Shown: one piece after another, positions 49,271-60,894 of the stretch
How positions within the stretch are numbered: the stretch's first letter is position 1
Layout of the letters: each line of letters starts with the position of its first letter
Assembly: GCF_000143535.2 (NCBI RefSeq)
Contig: NC_037310.1
Location: 1,674,001 to 1,738,000, forward strand
Length of the DNA: 64,000 nt
DNA from: Botrytis cinerea B05.10
Taxonomy: Eukaryota > Ascomycota > Leotiomycetes > Helotiales > Sclerotiniaceae
Direction: 5' to 3'
Made by a program: the position numbers and the translations under genes
Notes under the pieces: generated by a model
Databases searched by the model: none
What the model was told of the DNA's origin: nothing
Seen by the model: only the letters and a program-made list of their open reading frames with translations

Positions 49271-51443
49271 TTACTCTCTTGGAGCTGCTTTTCCAGACTT
49301 CTCAATCTTTCTCCTCTTGGCTCTTAGTGCCTCTGCCTCTGCGTCTTTCTTTTTATTACTATAAACCATCTTCTCTAGAATCTTCCTCTTCTTTCTGCTC
49401 ATCATCATCTTGGATCTCTCCAACTCCTCGTCTTCTTCTTTCGCCTTCTTGGCTGCCTTCTTCTTGGCATCCGTCTTAGCCTTAGCCCTTGGGTCAACTT
49501 CCTTTTCTTGTAGGGCCACACCGGACAACTCAGCCTCAAGTTCTCGTTGACGTCGAAGAGCAGCGGTCTCTTCTTCATCTTCGCTGTCTTCGGCTTCAGA
49601 GAAGCCACCAAAAGACTCATCAACCTTATCAGGAGCCTCATCTGATTCATCATCAGATCCAGCAACATCCATACCCTCGGCAGTCTCATCGACATCCATA
49701 GCTGTAACCAGATCCTGTTTTTGAACAGCTGCCTCTTCATCGGAGACATCTGCTTCATCTTCGCTACCGCTGTCCATTTCGAGTTCCTCGTCCTCCCTTT
49801 CTTGATCTTCAAGTGGGGCAGATGGATCATACTGACCACGTACCTTCTTGACAAAGGGACTCAAATGTGGAGGCAATTGTGCACCAGGTGCATATAGATC
49901 TGGTCTTTTGAGCTCCTCGTCATTGATACAATCCCAAATCCATTGTGGTTGAATGTAAATACGACCAGGAACTCGAGCTCCGGGCCTCAAACGCTGTGCT
50001 GTTTGGTTGTCTTCCTTGACTTCCTCGTCTTCCTCAGGTTGGACCTGTACGGGTGGGCGATCAACCACTTGGTGGGTAATCGAAGGGTCCGATTCATTGT
50101 GAGTGAAAGCACCCTCCCCAAGGACTGCGTCCCAGCCAATGCGCTTGCAGCCAAATGCCCGAAGAATGAACTCGAGAGGTTGGCGAGGGGTCTCTCTTGA
50201 TAAGAAGAAAGTAAACTTTGAGAACAAAGTCGATGGATCTGTGGCAGAATAAGAAGGTTGCATAAGTATATCACCACCTGGTGCAGCTGGCTCGAATTTA
50301 TCAATGGTCTCAGTTGCTTGCTCCTCATCTTCGCCATCGGGTGAAGTTTTTGTTGTCTCCTCGACCTCCTTCTCTGGTGCATTGAGTTGAAGCATCAGTT
50401 TGTCAATCTCTGCTTGGAGTTTAGGGTCGGGCTTTGAAGCATCGCCATTGGTGATCTGCTTTGGCTGCTCAATAGCACCAATACCATTTCCTTCCAACGA
50501 GAAGGCCCCTAAACCAGCATCTTGATCATCTCTAGCCGCGTCGAATTTTGGTGGGTATACCAATCCAACAGAAGTGTAGAGGCGAAAATTGACGAATCCT
50601 AGCAAAGTTTGGTAGAACTCGACGAAGGTACCCATGATTCGAAAGTCCACATCACCAGTGACTCTTTGGTTGAATCTGTAAGGTACTAACCACAAAATAT
50701 CTTGTCCTTGTATCGTTGCCTGGTAGTAAATTCCCTTGATGGACAAGAATGACTTGCGCAAGCTATTTGAAACAATTAAATAATGTTCGAATTCTAAGCA
50801 TAATTTCTCGCATCTCGCAATCATCTTTGCGGGAACAGTCGAGGTCGAGGGCAAATTTGCAAATAAGAAAAGCATCGACAAGCAATCGTCAAGATCTCGT
50901 AGCGCATCGATGAATGTAGGATATCTTTCCCGAATGATGTGATCCAAATTGTATTTAGTCTTTCCAGTCTTCTCCGGTCTTGATGCGTTACGTTCAAGTC
51001 TCGCAGCGTCGCTTGCATCTCCTCGTCCTAAAGCTTTCGAGATTTTCCTCTCTAGAGCTTTCTGCTCACGGAAAGCATCGACAATCTTCTCGTGCAATAG
51101 CCATTGAATATCTTTTGTGTAGTAAAAGGTGGTAGAATGTGTCGAGGACTTCGATGCCTTCTTCTTATTTCTTGGTTCTCGAGGATAAATTCCTTTCCAG
51201 ATACACAACTTACGAAAGTCAGGTAGACTATTTGCATCAACAGATTAGTACTTTGCTTGAACAAATAGGTAGAAGAGAAGCAACAATGCGACTGAGGGAA
51301 TTGGGGAAAGGACTTTTTCAATCCTACAATGCATATGAATATGTGTGATGTACTTACGAAATTTGTAATTTTCTGACTGCCTGAGTTCTGGTGATGAAGT
51401 TCTTGGCCTGACCAGAAGTTCCCTTCTTCTTAATTCTTCCCAT
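49271..51443 (-). CDS. NOP7: Pescadillo homologue NOP7
   Basis: Nucleolar protein of the PeBoW complex (Nop7-Erb1-Ytm1) needed for 27S pre-rRNA processing and 60S subunit assembly. Exons on the minus strand are 51443-51358 and 51227-49271, giving 680 residues; the 130-nt intron (GTAAGT donor, AATAG acceptor) joins L-Q-I-S to [18 protein letters not shown], the hallmark Pescadillo N-terminal block. The Pescadillo domain fills about residues 1-300, with [14 protein letters not shown] and [19 protein letters not shown] domain lies at about 355-470, ending in W-I-W-D-C-I-N-D-E. The rest is acidic followed by a K/R-rich coiled coil. Length is somewhat above yeast (about 605), because of the acidic region. 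Confidence 0.97.
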
Positions 51444-51800
51444 TGTTGCTGTTGCGATTGAGATCGAGATGAGGATGGAGATAGTATCGTGGGGGGGTTT
51501 CTCAGTCGTCCTGATAAAAAAGTTCCCAGAGAACTTTTTTTTTATTTCTCCAAAGCTTCTCAATCCGCTGATTAACAGAAGAACTCTTTGCTCATTGGAT
51601 AGATCGTCTCACCGCCTTGCACGGACCGCCCAACCCTAGCACCACGGAACATCAAAACAAATCTATTGGTTGAGAACGAATTGAAGTACATAAGATGGTT
51701 GCTGCATTGAGTGCGTGAGGGAGTGGGTTAATAAGATGAGAAAGGGTGCTGGTTTGATGATTGAGCTTCATTCTTTTGCTCAGTAACTTAACATTAGCTC
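51444..51800. promoter_or_regulatory. Divergent promoter of NOP7 and the PIG-U gene
   Basis: 357 bp separate the two start codons, so the genes share a bidirectional control region. It holds a perfect 10-bp inverted repeat (51516-51525 with 51531-51540) near the NOP7 start. No TATA box is obvious on either side. Confidence 0.5.
51516..51540 (-). promoter_or_regulatory. Hairpin-forming inverted repeat in the NOP7 leader
   Basis: AAAAAAGTTC, a 5-nt spacer, then GAACTTTTTT. The two arms pair perfectly. It lies 73-97 bases upstream of the NOP7 ATG, so it may be in the mRNA leader, or be a dyad protein-binding site. Confidence 0.45.
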
Positions 51801-53133
51801 ATGTCCATCATGAGTATCGATAGGAGGAAGGCAGCTCTTTTTGGGGCAGCAGCAGCTGTTCGACTGTTGCTCTTTGCATCTTTCCCGGGCCTCCCAGACT
51901 TGTTGACGGCGAGAGTCGAGATCTCTACACCAGTGACAAGCTTCAAGAGATGTATATATTCCCATACATAGACACAAGCATTGAATCGGCGACTAATTTC
52001 CTACAGTACAAGAGGGTCTCTTTCTTTATAATCACAACGTCTCGCCGTACGATGGTGGTGTCTATCATCAGGCACCGTTATTCCTCCCTCTCTTCTCTCT
52101 CCTCCCGAGCTCTTCGATGTATCCCGCATTCACATACCTACTATACACATTGGTCGACCTTGCCAGCGCAAATGCTTTAATTAATATAGCAGAGTCTGGG
52201 GAGGCAGGAAATTCGAGGCTCTTCAAATCTCCTAGGAAGGATAAACGGTGGACCAGCTTCGCCATTGCTGCTGCCTTTCTTTTCAACCCATTCACCATTG
52301 CAACGTGCATTGGCCGTCCAACAAGCATATTCACGACTTATGCTATATTATATGCCATTTCAAAAGCATTAGTCGGTGCATCTTATACCTCGATGTTTGC
52401 CATAGCATTCGCTGCGTACCTGTCTATGTACCCCATACTTCTTTTCCCTCCTCTGGCCCTGCTATGCTATGATCGTCAACGTCCTAGTAAGCGCCAGGAG
52501 TCTTTGCCATTATTCGTCGGCACCAATGCCATAGCTGTCTGTGGTTACCTATACTCACTTCTACACATGTCGTACATAATCACAGGATCTTGGGAATTTC
52601 TATCATCAACCTATGGTGTCCAACTTCTGCTTCCAGACCTCACGCCCAATGTCGGGCTGTGGTGGTATTTCTTCATTGAAATGTTTGACTCTTTTAGGTC
52701 ATTCTTCCTCGGTGTATTCTGGCTCCATCTCTCATCATATGTCGGTGGCCTCACCATTCGCGTGCGACGTCAGCCTCTTTTTGTGCTCACAATACTCCTT
52801 GGAATTTTTGCGATTTTTAAACCATACCCGTCAATATCAGATACCTCGCTATTCTTAGGAATGCTGCCAGTCTACAGCCACCTTTTCCCATTACTGCGAT
52901 ATTCTTTCTTGGCCTCTTCTACGGTTCTATATGCAACGCTACTGGGACCTGCCTTTTACTATCTATGGATTTATGCCGGAAGTGGAAATGCCAATTTTTT
53001 CTATGCAATTACGCTCGTATGGAGCCTTGGCTGGAGTGTCCTGGTGGTTGCAGATTTACTCTATGCAGTTCTCAGGGACGAATGGGAGGTTGAACGACCG
53101 GAAATGAAGGGTAAAGAGGTCAGGCAAATATAA
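51801..53133 (+). CDS. GAB1: GPI transamidase subunit PIG-U/GAB1
   Basis: Multi-spanning ER membrane subunit of the GPI transamidase, which attaches GPI anchors to proteins. Exons are 51801-51951 and 52007-53133; the 55-nt intron (GTATAT donor, GACTAAT branch, CTACAG acceptor, phase 1) restores the family sequence S-F-K-R-L-Q-E-G-L-F-L-Y-N-H-N-V-S-P-Y-D-G-G-V-Y-H-Q-A-P. The product is 425 residues from ATG 51801 or 422 from the in-frame ATG 51810; human PIG-U is about 435. Hydrophobic helices occur throughout, including A-V-R-L-L-L-F-A-S-F, F-A-I-A-A-A-F-L-F-N-P-F-T-I-A-T-C, L-F-V-L-T-I-L-L-G-I-F-A-I-F and a last one near the C-terminus (L-V-W-S-L-G-W-S-V-L-V-V). No missing parts were noted. 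Confidence 0.95.
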
Positions 53134-53471
53134 CTATGATATAGAGCAATCAGATTGGATTGGATCCATCATCAGTATTCCTTCGGTGCAGTGCGTCATG
53201 TCGTGATTCTTATGAAGTCATGTGCAATAAGGGCTTGATTCTACTACGCTATCACAAACTCCCACAATATATCCATGTCTGACGATCAAGGCCAAGAGAT
53301 TCAAATCCTGCCGCAAATATTACACCAGAACCTATGATACATGGTCTCTATTCTATGCCTGAAATAATAATGTATGTGCAAAAACATCCTCCCATATGTT
53401 CGATCCAATGCAACCTTTATCCTCACATGATTCTACAGGCGACATCCCTGATTTTTCATTTCAAACCTTAG
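53134..53471. other. Short spacer between convergent genes
   Basis: 3' flanks of PIG-U and the minus-strand gene ending at 53472. No gene was seen. Confidence 0.5.
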
Positions 53472-54383
53472 TCACTTCTTTTCACGCTTTTTCTCCTCCT
53501 TGCGCTCTCGCTTCTCCTGGTCATCTCGCTTCTTTTCCTGGGCCTTCCGACGTTGTTCTTTTGCCTTTGTTTCCATCTCATTCTCCTTTACTTTCCTTCG
53601 CGCATTGCTGTTTTTTCTTCGTTCCTCGTCATAGTGCACATTCAATTGGGCCTTCATTCTCGCATCTTCGGCCTTTGCTCTTGCGGCACCATTGGCTATG
53701 CTCTTGCATCTTAGTGCATCTCGCGCCCTTCTCTGCTCTCTTTTCGATTTGCTTTCCAATTTCATTCGTGATTTGATCTCAATCCCGAAGGCGCGTATAG
53801 CATTACAAATACGTTGCTTCATCGAAACTTTTGGCGCATTTGCATTGGTCTTGGAGTCGGAGGATGATAGTGAGTCAGGAGCGACACCGTCAATGCAAGA
53901 GTCGAGGGATACCAGTGAATCGGGGGCAACGCTGTCAATGCCAGAGTCGAATCGCGTAGGAGAAGCAAGAGCCCGACGTGCCGAACGGTTGTTATTTTCA
54001 GTATTAAAAGGATCTGGATTCGTCCATTTAAACGGGGGTTTGGGGGACTAAGAAAAGGTCAGCGACAAGACAGTACCCGAAGGCAACTGTGGAGATACCT
54101 GAGTTGATTGGGGTGGACATTCTTCGGGAAGCAGCGAGAGTCCGACTGGTTGAGTTTGGGTTTGAGAGGAGCTCGCTCCGACGACTTGACATTGATTATG
54201 TGCTGCAGTAGTATTCACGAGATTATCCTCCTCGGGAATACTATCAAGCAATCGATCTTGTCTAGGGACTCTATATGGGGATGATTGAAAATTTTGATTC
54301 GAGACAGATTGAGGATTTGAATTTGTAGTGGGTTGTGGGCTACCATCGTGAGGAAGTCGAGGAATCTGATTGGGGGCAGTCAT
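53472..54383 (-). CDS. Orphan protein with basic coiled-coil tail, 286 residues
   Basis: Two exons on the minus strand, 54383-54099 and 54047-53472; the 51-nt intron (GTATCT donor, GCTGACC branch, TCTTAG acceptor) is phase 0 and joins S-T-Q to S-P-K-P-P-F-K-W-T-N-P-D-P-F-N. The first 95 residues are Pro/Gln/Ser/Asn-rich and disordered. A short repeated phrase, D-S-x-x-x-(S/G)-V-A-P-D-S-L-(V/S)-S, occurs twice in the middle. The last 110 residues are about half K, R and E and probably form one long helix or coiled coil, ending E-E-K-K-R-E-K-K. No known domain. The basic end could direct the protein to the nucleolus, which would fit its neighbours, but that is a guess. Confidence 0.75.
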
Positions 54384-55137
54384 GGTTGCGGCAAGAATCT
54401 TAATATTCTTGAGCGACGAGTAAATTTCGAATGATCAGTGGAGGTCTACAAATTGTGGTAGAGGTTTGATGATGCAGATGAAAAATCCATTGTGTACTAT
54501 GTAATACTTAGAATATAGGTCTAGACTCCACCCTAACCAGTACGGTATTTGCGAATGAAACTATAGGGTTACTAAAACTTGGCTTGGTAGGCGATCTTTT
54601 GAAGAAAACCAAGAGCAAAACTCGTTCTGCTGGTGTCCATGGGTATACATGATCGAGGATCAAACACAGATTCTATTAGATAGCTTTGGAATTACATAAA
54701 TTGCTGTAGCTCTTACATACAATGTATGTGACTGAACAAACTATATTCAATCAAAATCGAGAGCTTCAAAGTTGTACCTCTTTTAAGTGCAAATCTATTG
54801 CAAATAGCGTACGTGTATGCATATCATAGTACTAAATCAGTCAAAAGTATCAGCATTGGAGTATTAGAATGACGGCACAATAATTTAGAGCCAAAAGACC
54901 ATTTGGATCTGTGCAGCCTTTATGATGTCTGATGTTGTTTGAGGGAGATTTGAACATCTGATGGAAGTCTGACTTGTCGATTGCGGTTATGGAAAGTGGA
55001 AAGTGTTGTGAAATCAAATACGGCAAGCGGTAAGCACCTTTTTTGCCTAGCCGAAACCACTTTTTTCTGTCCATTTCCCAATGCACTCACAAGATCTTCG
55101 AAGCAATGTTCCTTGCATGATTGCATGACTTTTCACA
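54384..55137. promoter_or_regulatory. Divergent intergenic region upstream of RRN9
   Basis: 754 bp between oppositely oriented start codons (54383 minus and 55138 plus). No TATA box was seen near the RRN9 start. No other gene was found. Confidence 0.4.
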
Positions 55138-56862
55138 ATGTCGTCGCCAACAAACTCGACATTCACGAATTCTTCTCCACCCCGCGAAAACCGCTGGCAT
55201 GGACCAGCTTCAACATGGCAGCAAATCACAGAAGAAGAACGTGGTTTGGCGGCCTCGCTGGATGAACTTCGGAATAGAGATTTGAGCCTTCATTTATATA
55301 ATGCTTTCGCATTGAAAAAGCGAGCGAAAGACTCCAATGCCGAGCTAACTGTTCATGGTGAAGATGAGGATCAAGATGACTCGAACGGATTTGCACCTCC
55401 CAAAAAATGGACTGCATGGCCGATTGAAGCGTCGGTGGTCCCAAGGGAAGGCGAGCAGATAGGCCCGGATGATAATGATGAAGTTTTTACTTTGAGAAGA
55501 AAAGAGGCTACAAAATTGAGTAGAGATTTGGAAGATGAATTGATTGGGGTCACATTAAAGTATTCAAGGGAGAGATTTCTTCAAAGGGAAACCGCCGAGG
55601 ACCACGAAAGACAAGTCGAAAATAGTGTTACAGAGGAAATGAATATTGATGAACCGCAACAAGAACAGTTGGAAGATCCCGAGATTGGAGAAGATGATAT
55701 TGGAAAATCATCGGAGCCACCTCTATCCACAACCCTTCTCCGACCCGAGATATCAGCTGATGACGAGCGTTCTCGAGAATTATTGCGCCCGTCAATCAGG
55801 CATACCCTTTCGAGATTGGATGATGTCTTGATGGCTTTGCACCATGCGCGCAAAACCTGCCGACAGTATGCCGCCCAAGCTGAGTTCGATACGGATGTTG
55901 AGTCTCGTTCACGTGCAACTAGCATAGCAGGTGATGCTCCAGATAAAGATTCGCCCGTTAAAAAGCCAGTGGGTCGGCCACGCAGACTTCAATCCATGGA
56001 TCCTGCAACCATCCCTCTGTTTACATCAAATCAGAATGGCCTTGATGACCCCGAGCTTTGGAGAGTAAAGAAAACTCATCGAGGACGGCCGAAGAAGGTT
56101 TATGAGAGATTAGAAGGCGAAACCCAGCATGAGTATCTCACTCGGATTGCCAGAATCCAGAAGAAACCCCTGCCAATTTTTGCCCCACCAATCGAGCCAA
56201 GTACACCAAAACAAGAAAGAACACCTGCCTCGGTGTCTCCTCAAAAATCACCGAGAAAGCTTTCAGAGAAGACACGCAAGCAGATGCTAGGTCTTAGGGA
56301 TTGGAGCGAGGTAATAGGATCTGCTGCATTAGTCGGGTTCTCGCCAAATGTCATTGCTAGGGCTACTCAAAGATGTGCGGATCTTTTTGGGGAGAATATG
56401 ATAATGAGGACTATGGTTGAGGGACCTGCTGTAGGAGGAAAGGACGACAAAGTAACAGAATTTTATCCAGGAATGATTCCCGATCTTGATGAATCTGAAG
56501 AATCTGGAGCGTCTTTCGATGAAGATGAAGATGAATTGTCAGATTCAGCTTCCGACACGGAAACCGCGGATAGTAAAGGCCATCCTCCCACAAAGCGAAA
56601 TGTTTCTCGTATTGACAGCGATGAAGAGATGGATGGAGCGGTACATACTGATAGATTTCTCAAGCCACTCAAGGGGAAGAGAGAATGGCGGGGTGTCGAT
56701 AAGGAGAAAAGAAAACGAACCAAATCGGGGGTGGAAATGGGGGACCGGGAACAAATCTCCGATGACGACGAGGAGGAGGATGAAGCGTCAGGCTCATACT
56801 CGGAATCGGACCTGGAGGTGCAGGATGAGGTCGAGGGCGGAGATTCTGGTAGCGAGCATTAA
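55138..56862 (+). CDS. RRN9: RRN9-domain RNA polymerase I initiation factor
   Basis: Single-exon gene, 574 residues. The N-terminal region carries the Rrn9 domain: R-N-R-D-L-S-L-H-L-Y-N-A-F-A-L-K-K-R-A at about residues 44-62, then P-P-K-K-W-T-A-W-P at about 85-93. In yeast Rrn9 is part of the upstream activating factor that recruits RNA polymerase I to the rDNA promoter. Further on there are AT-hook-like G-R-P-R-R (about 279) and R-G-R-P-K-K (about 319) motifs, and a block around 380-430 (R-D-W-S-E-V-I-G-S-A-A-L-V-G-F-S-P, A-T-Q-R-C-A-D-L-F-G-E) typical of the filamentous-fungal homologues. The C-terminus is acidic and Ser-rich. It is longer than yeast Rrn9 (about 365), as filamentous homologues usually are. 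Confidence 0.9.
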   Translation: MSSPTNSTFTNSSPPRENRWHGPASTWQQITEEERGLAASLDELRNRDLSLHLYNAFALKKRAKDSNAELTVHGEDEDQDDSNGFAPPKKWTAWPIEASVVPREGEQIGPDDNDEVFTLRRKEATKLSRDLEDELIGVTLKYSRERFLQRETAEDHERQVENSVTEEMNIDEPQQEQLEDPEIGEDDIGKSSEPPLSTTLLRPEISADDERSRELLRPSIRHTLSRLDDVLMALHHARKTCRQYAAQAEFDTDVESRSRATSIAGDAPDKDSPVKKPVGRPRRLQSMDPATIPLFTSNQNGLDDPELWRVKKTHRGRPKKVYERLEGETQHEYLTRIARIQKKPLPIFAPPIEPSTPKQERTPASVSPQKSPRKLSEKTRKQMLGLRDWSEVIGSAALVGFSPNVIARATQRCADLFGENMIMRTMVEGPAVGGKDDKVTEFYPGMIPDLDESEESGASFDEDEDELSDSASDTETADSKGHPPTKRNVSRIDSDEEMDGAVHTDRFLKPLKGKREWRGVDKEKRKRTKSGVEMGDREQISDDDEEEDEASGSYSESDLEVQDEVEGGDSGSEH

Positions 56863-57344
56863 GATGGTATTGTCGATTGTGGATTTCCATGTGTTCCAAA
56901 TCGAAGTTTTCAAAGCACTATCGTAAATCCCTGACAAATGAAATCATGCGCGTTGTTTATCTCCCTGGTCGTATAAAACGAGGCAAAATGATATGGAGTG
57001 TTTTGACTTGGAGTCGGCAGTGTTATCCGAAGTCTCTCTGCAAGAGAACCCTTTTTTAACATAGCAACGGATTTTGGGATCTGGACTTTTCGGCATTGAC
57101 ATTGAATTGTTTCACAAACTATAAGGCTGTTCAGAAGACGTCATCCGAAATGTATCACTGCGCTCACATGGACATCTAGACATACAGTACTTTTAGAGCT
57201 TTGGAAAGATAATATTTCACGCCCACTCTTTCCAAAGTATATCATAAAATAGAATAGAAGAGCCAATAATAACATCCCAAATTCCCGCTAAGTAACACAA
57301 CAAACGTAAAGCAAACGCAAAGGTATCTTCGCAAATCAAACAAA
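56863..57344. other. Spacer between convergent genes
   Basis: 3' flanks of RRN9 and of the rhodopsin-domain gene. No gene was seen. Confidence 0.5.
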
Positions 57345-58726
57345 TCATTCACTCGTCTGAGTGATAACGGTCGTCTTATATCCACTCGCCCAATCAATCC
57401 TTTCTCCACCCCTACTTCCCGTCTCACTACTTTCTGCGATCGAACGACTGCTCTCTCCCGATTGATACCCTGCACTCAGATCACTTACTTCTATTGAATC
57501 ATCCAACTCTTCTGCTTTCCATGCCGCCTGTAGTCGTTCTCTCTCTAAATCATCCTTCCGCACGATCTTTTTGTCCGCATATACGTATGTTCGAACGCCA
57601 CACGTGTCGCTTAGGCCCAGCATTGCAGCGAATTGTTTTGAATATTCGTCATCAGAATCGACAAGGGTTTCCTGGGATGTTTTGCCCGCGGTGGCCGAGC
57701 TATCAGAGTAGATACTAAAGGCTTTCTTCTGATGGACATTGAAGAGCGGTCGAAGCGTGGCAAAAGACGCGGCAGTTAAGGCGATGGCGGGTTCAACGAT
57801 AGACCATTTTACTAGATTGATTCCTTCCCAAGTGTAGTCGGTGGTCTGGTTGAGCTTGTTGATGTAGTATATGCGGACTATTGTTGCTGTGCTTGCACTA
57901 TAGATATGTTAGCAAATTGTTGTATTTGAGGCATGCGTTGCCAAAACTTACAAGAAACCGAGAGATAGAATAAGAACAACCGATAGCTTTGTGCGCGGGT
58001 TCATTTTCATCTTCCAGACAAATGTGATTGGTAGAATGCCATAAGCCCAGTCCGTTAGAGCACTCATGGCGGCATGTGCATAGGTGACATTGGCTCGAGT
58101 TGATGTGCTCAAACAAAATCCGCTACCGTCATCGAACATATTCCAGAAATAAGATATTGGTTGACATTGCAACAATACGAAGATAAAGTATGCTATGCTA
58201 ACCATGACTGCAATAGCCATAACACTATAGATAATCCAAAATTGATATCGTTTGTTGGCAAGTCGTAAAAAATAGACCCCAATGGAAACTTTCGTGATAG
58301 CCATGGTAATAACATAAAGAAGTTCACTTGCAAATATGTACTGTAAATGGTGAGCTAGATAACCCATTGTGTTTTAAAATGAACACACCTTGGCAAGCAT
58401 ATCAAGATAATCTGAATCGATATTATATATATGAGCACCGAGTCCAAATGCGAGTGACCGTAATAAAAGTCCACACAAAGCAGTGTGTATAGTCTGAGGT
58501 CCATAATGTTAACATTGAGCATCGTATATCATAGTGAAATACATACTATAGAAGCAACCGTCAACCAATCTTCAGGTCCAAAGAACTTTTGAATTCCAAT
58601 CCTGACATAAAAACGAAGTATACCGGCAATCCACGGTAGGGCCAAAGAGGCACATGCAACACCTGTTACTTGGGCTCCCCGATTAACACCAAGAACATGG
58701 TCATCACGAGAGATGAGATTCATCAT
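57345..58726 (-). CDS. Fungal rhodopsin-domain seven-helix membrane protein
   Basis: Member of the large fungal rhodopsin-domain family (PF20684 type, often called SAT4/PTH11-like integral membrane proteins), 408 residues. Exons on the minus strand are 58726-58547, 58493-58389, 58340-57952 and 57897-57345; the introns are 53, 48 and 54 nt and all phases agree. Family signatures are clear: F-G-P-E-D-W-L-T-V after the first helix (DDW-type motif), L-L-Q-C-Q-P-I-S-Y-F-W-N in the middle, and A-Y-G-I-L-P-I-T-F-V-W-K-M-K-M-N-P-R-T-K before the sixth helix. The last 120 residues form a hydrophilic cytoplasmic tail with many S/E residues. Family members are mostly of unknown ligand; some PTH11 relatives sense surfaces. 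No CFEM domain is present at the N-terminus. Confidence 0.92.
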
Positions 58727-60894
58727 TGAGATCGAGACCTTGGTATATCGAAGAAGTGTTGCTCATGAGGAAGAAAAAGCAACCATTGATCATCAACAGA
58801 AACGTGGGGATGACGCTAAGCGGATGGCTTTCCAGATACTACAAAATCTGCAAACCCCTGGTATATATGAAGATCAAAACAGAGAGATTTAAGGCAGGTG
58901 TACATGGGTTATAACTTATGACGCTTGGTGGGATTTCCCTGGGTCGACAATTTCACGGCAAGAGCGAGTCTAACGCCTGCCAAAGAGGTCTAAAATAGGT
59001 CTCTCTTCAAGCCACGCGAGAACCTCGTGAATCGTATCTACGATGTACCCGCGAGATACGATATTATGTACGATTTAGCAGATGATTTTCACGCCAATTT
59101 TTTTGAATGGGGTGCCCTGTTGTGACAAATTTCAATTTTGCGGAGAAACTGCTTTCGGTTAATGAGACAGGGTCAAAACTCGAGTATTGGTATGTCAATC
59201 CGACATGACTGGAATTCACGAATACTAAATGAATGCAAATATCACCCCCTCTCATATCATTAACCATCAGTGAATTGGCTGACCAACAGGAAAGCACGAA
59301 TTCATCTTCTTCAAAAATAGAACACTACGCGAAATAACTCGCACGAGGTTTTCAGCAAGCTCGTAAATGATTCGTTGTCGGTAGTCGGCTAAACCGCCGT
59401 TTTTAGCTCAGACTAATAAATTGCACCATGCACAAACATTTCGCTATGTGCCTAGGAATATGTCTACTACGTTTGACCTTGTCGTTCGTCTACAACTCAT
59501 GGCTGCCAATTACATTTGAGTTTTCGGAGATATAGATAAGTTAGCTGAATCGGGATTGCGATAGGACTATCGACGAGCACCATTTAGTTCGTCCGAACAC
59601 TCTGATCCCCACCAGACCAACACCCTGCAATCCAGAACAGTTCGGATTCCTGAGCAACAAAGCGAATTTCAATAGTGGTAGGCTGACACGATAGGGAAAT
59701 GTAGCCGAGTTTTTCATCCGAGGTATTTTTTGGTCGAATGCTCGGCTTTGTATTGGACAATGCGAAGTTTGGTGGAAATGAACAAGATTCACGTCCACGT
59801 GTGATGTTGTAGGAGGATCAAGACGAAGTATAACATGTAAGGAAACTTCAACCTGAATGCTTCAGTTCAACTTTATCAATTGCACACGTGCAAGTCAATG
59901 TATAATTAACGCACAGCATCAATATGATGAGACATCGCAAGTCCCTATTATGATACTATCTCGTTTAATTCGTTCAAACCTTTCCCATTGCTCGGACCGA
60001 ACTGGTGATCATAGCTTGCTGTCAGTGCAGCCGTGAGTCTACATGACAATGTCATTAGGTACACTATACCACAATGATCAGATCAATCTCGATATAGAAG
60101 TGTAGTCTCATTCTCTGTGGCTGAGTTTGGTGAAAGCACCTTAGTCTGGGGCATGGGAACTATTTTATGGGCTCTACATGAAATTCTAGTTGATTGACAA
60201 ATGTTTTTACACATCGTTTCTGGGTGATTGAAGCGATGTCTCATGAGGTGTGAGAGGCAAGGTTGCATTTTCTGTTAAATCTGGCTGTTCGCAATGAAGA
60301 GAGCGTCTTCATGTTTTCCTAATAAACGTTTCAATTCTTCTTGAGCTCCCAGAGGAATTTTGGTCCGATTTCGATTTGAAAGGCGAATTTGCTGGCAATG
60401 GCACTGGAAACGGTGGACCTCAAGGGTTAAGAGGCATTGAGGCAATCATCCATGGTATATTATGCGACCACGGATTATATGCGTATAGACACTATTTTTT
60501 CTTTGGTGAGTTCCTAAAGAGAGTAGCGGAAAGGCCTCCGGACGTCTAAATAAATATAGAGTTCAGACTGATGATTAAATACAAGACGAATAAGTAACCC
60601 CTTCTTACAATTAACCACCTTCAAGCTCCAACTGTATTACTTCTACTCCCATTTCCAAAAGATACCATATCTAACCGTCAAACTCGCAGCAACATCTATG
60701 GAATGTCGAAAAAGCCCGTGGTATAACAAGTATCCAGATGATTTACAGCCCTCTCGTTAAGACGTCAAGAATCAAATAGGTGACTACCCGTGCCTAGACC
60801 ACCCACAATGCGGCGGAGGATAGTTATGAACGATCGGTTCTCTCCCCATATCACTACTATCCTCGCTCCTATAATGAAACAGACGATGAGAATT
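58727..60894. other. Intergenic DNA with one open but startless frame
   Basis: 2.2 kb upstream of the rhodopsin-domain gene. A frame of about 84 codons without ATG is open at about 60298-60549 and reads like protein (E-L-P-E-E-F-W-S-D-F-D-L-K-G-E-F). It could be an exon or a gene remnant; I could not join it to anything. Confidence 0.45.

Noticed and set aside
49405..49854. 149-codon minus-strand frame inside NOP7
   Set aside because: Shadow of the acidic, low-complexity NOP7 C-terminal coding region in another frame.
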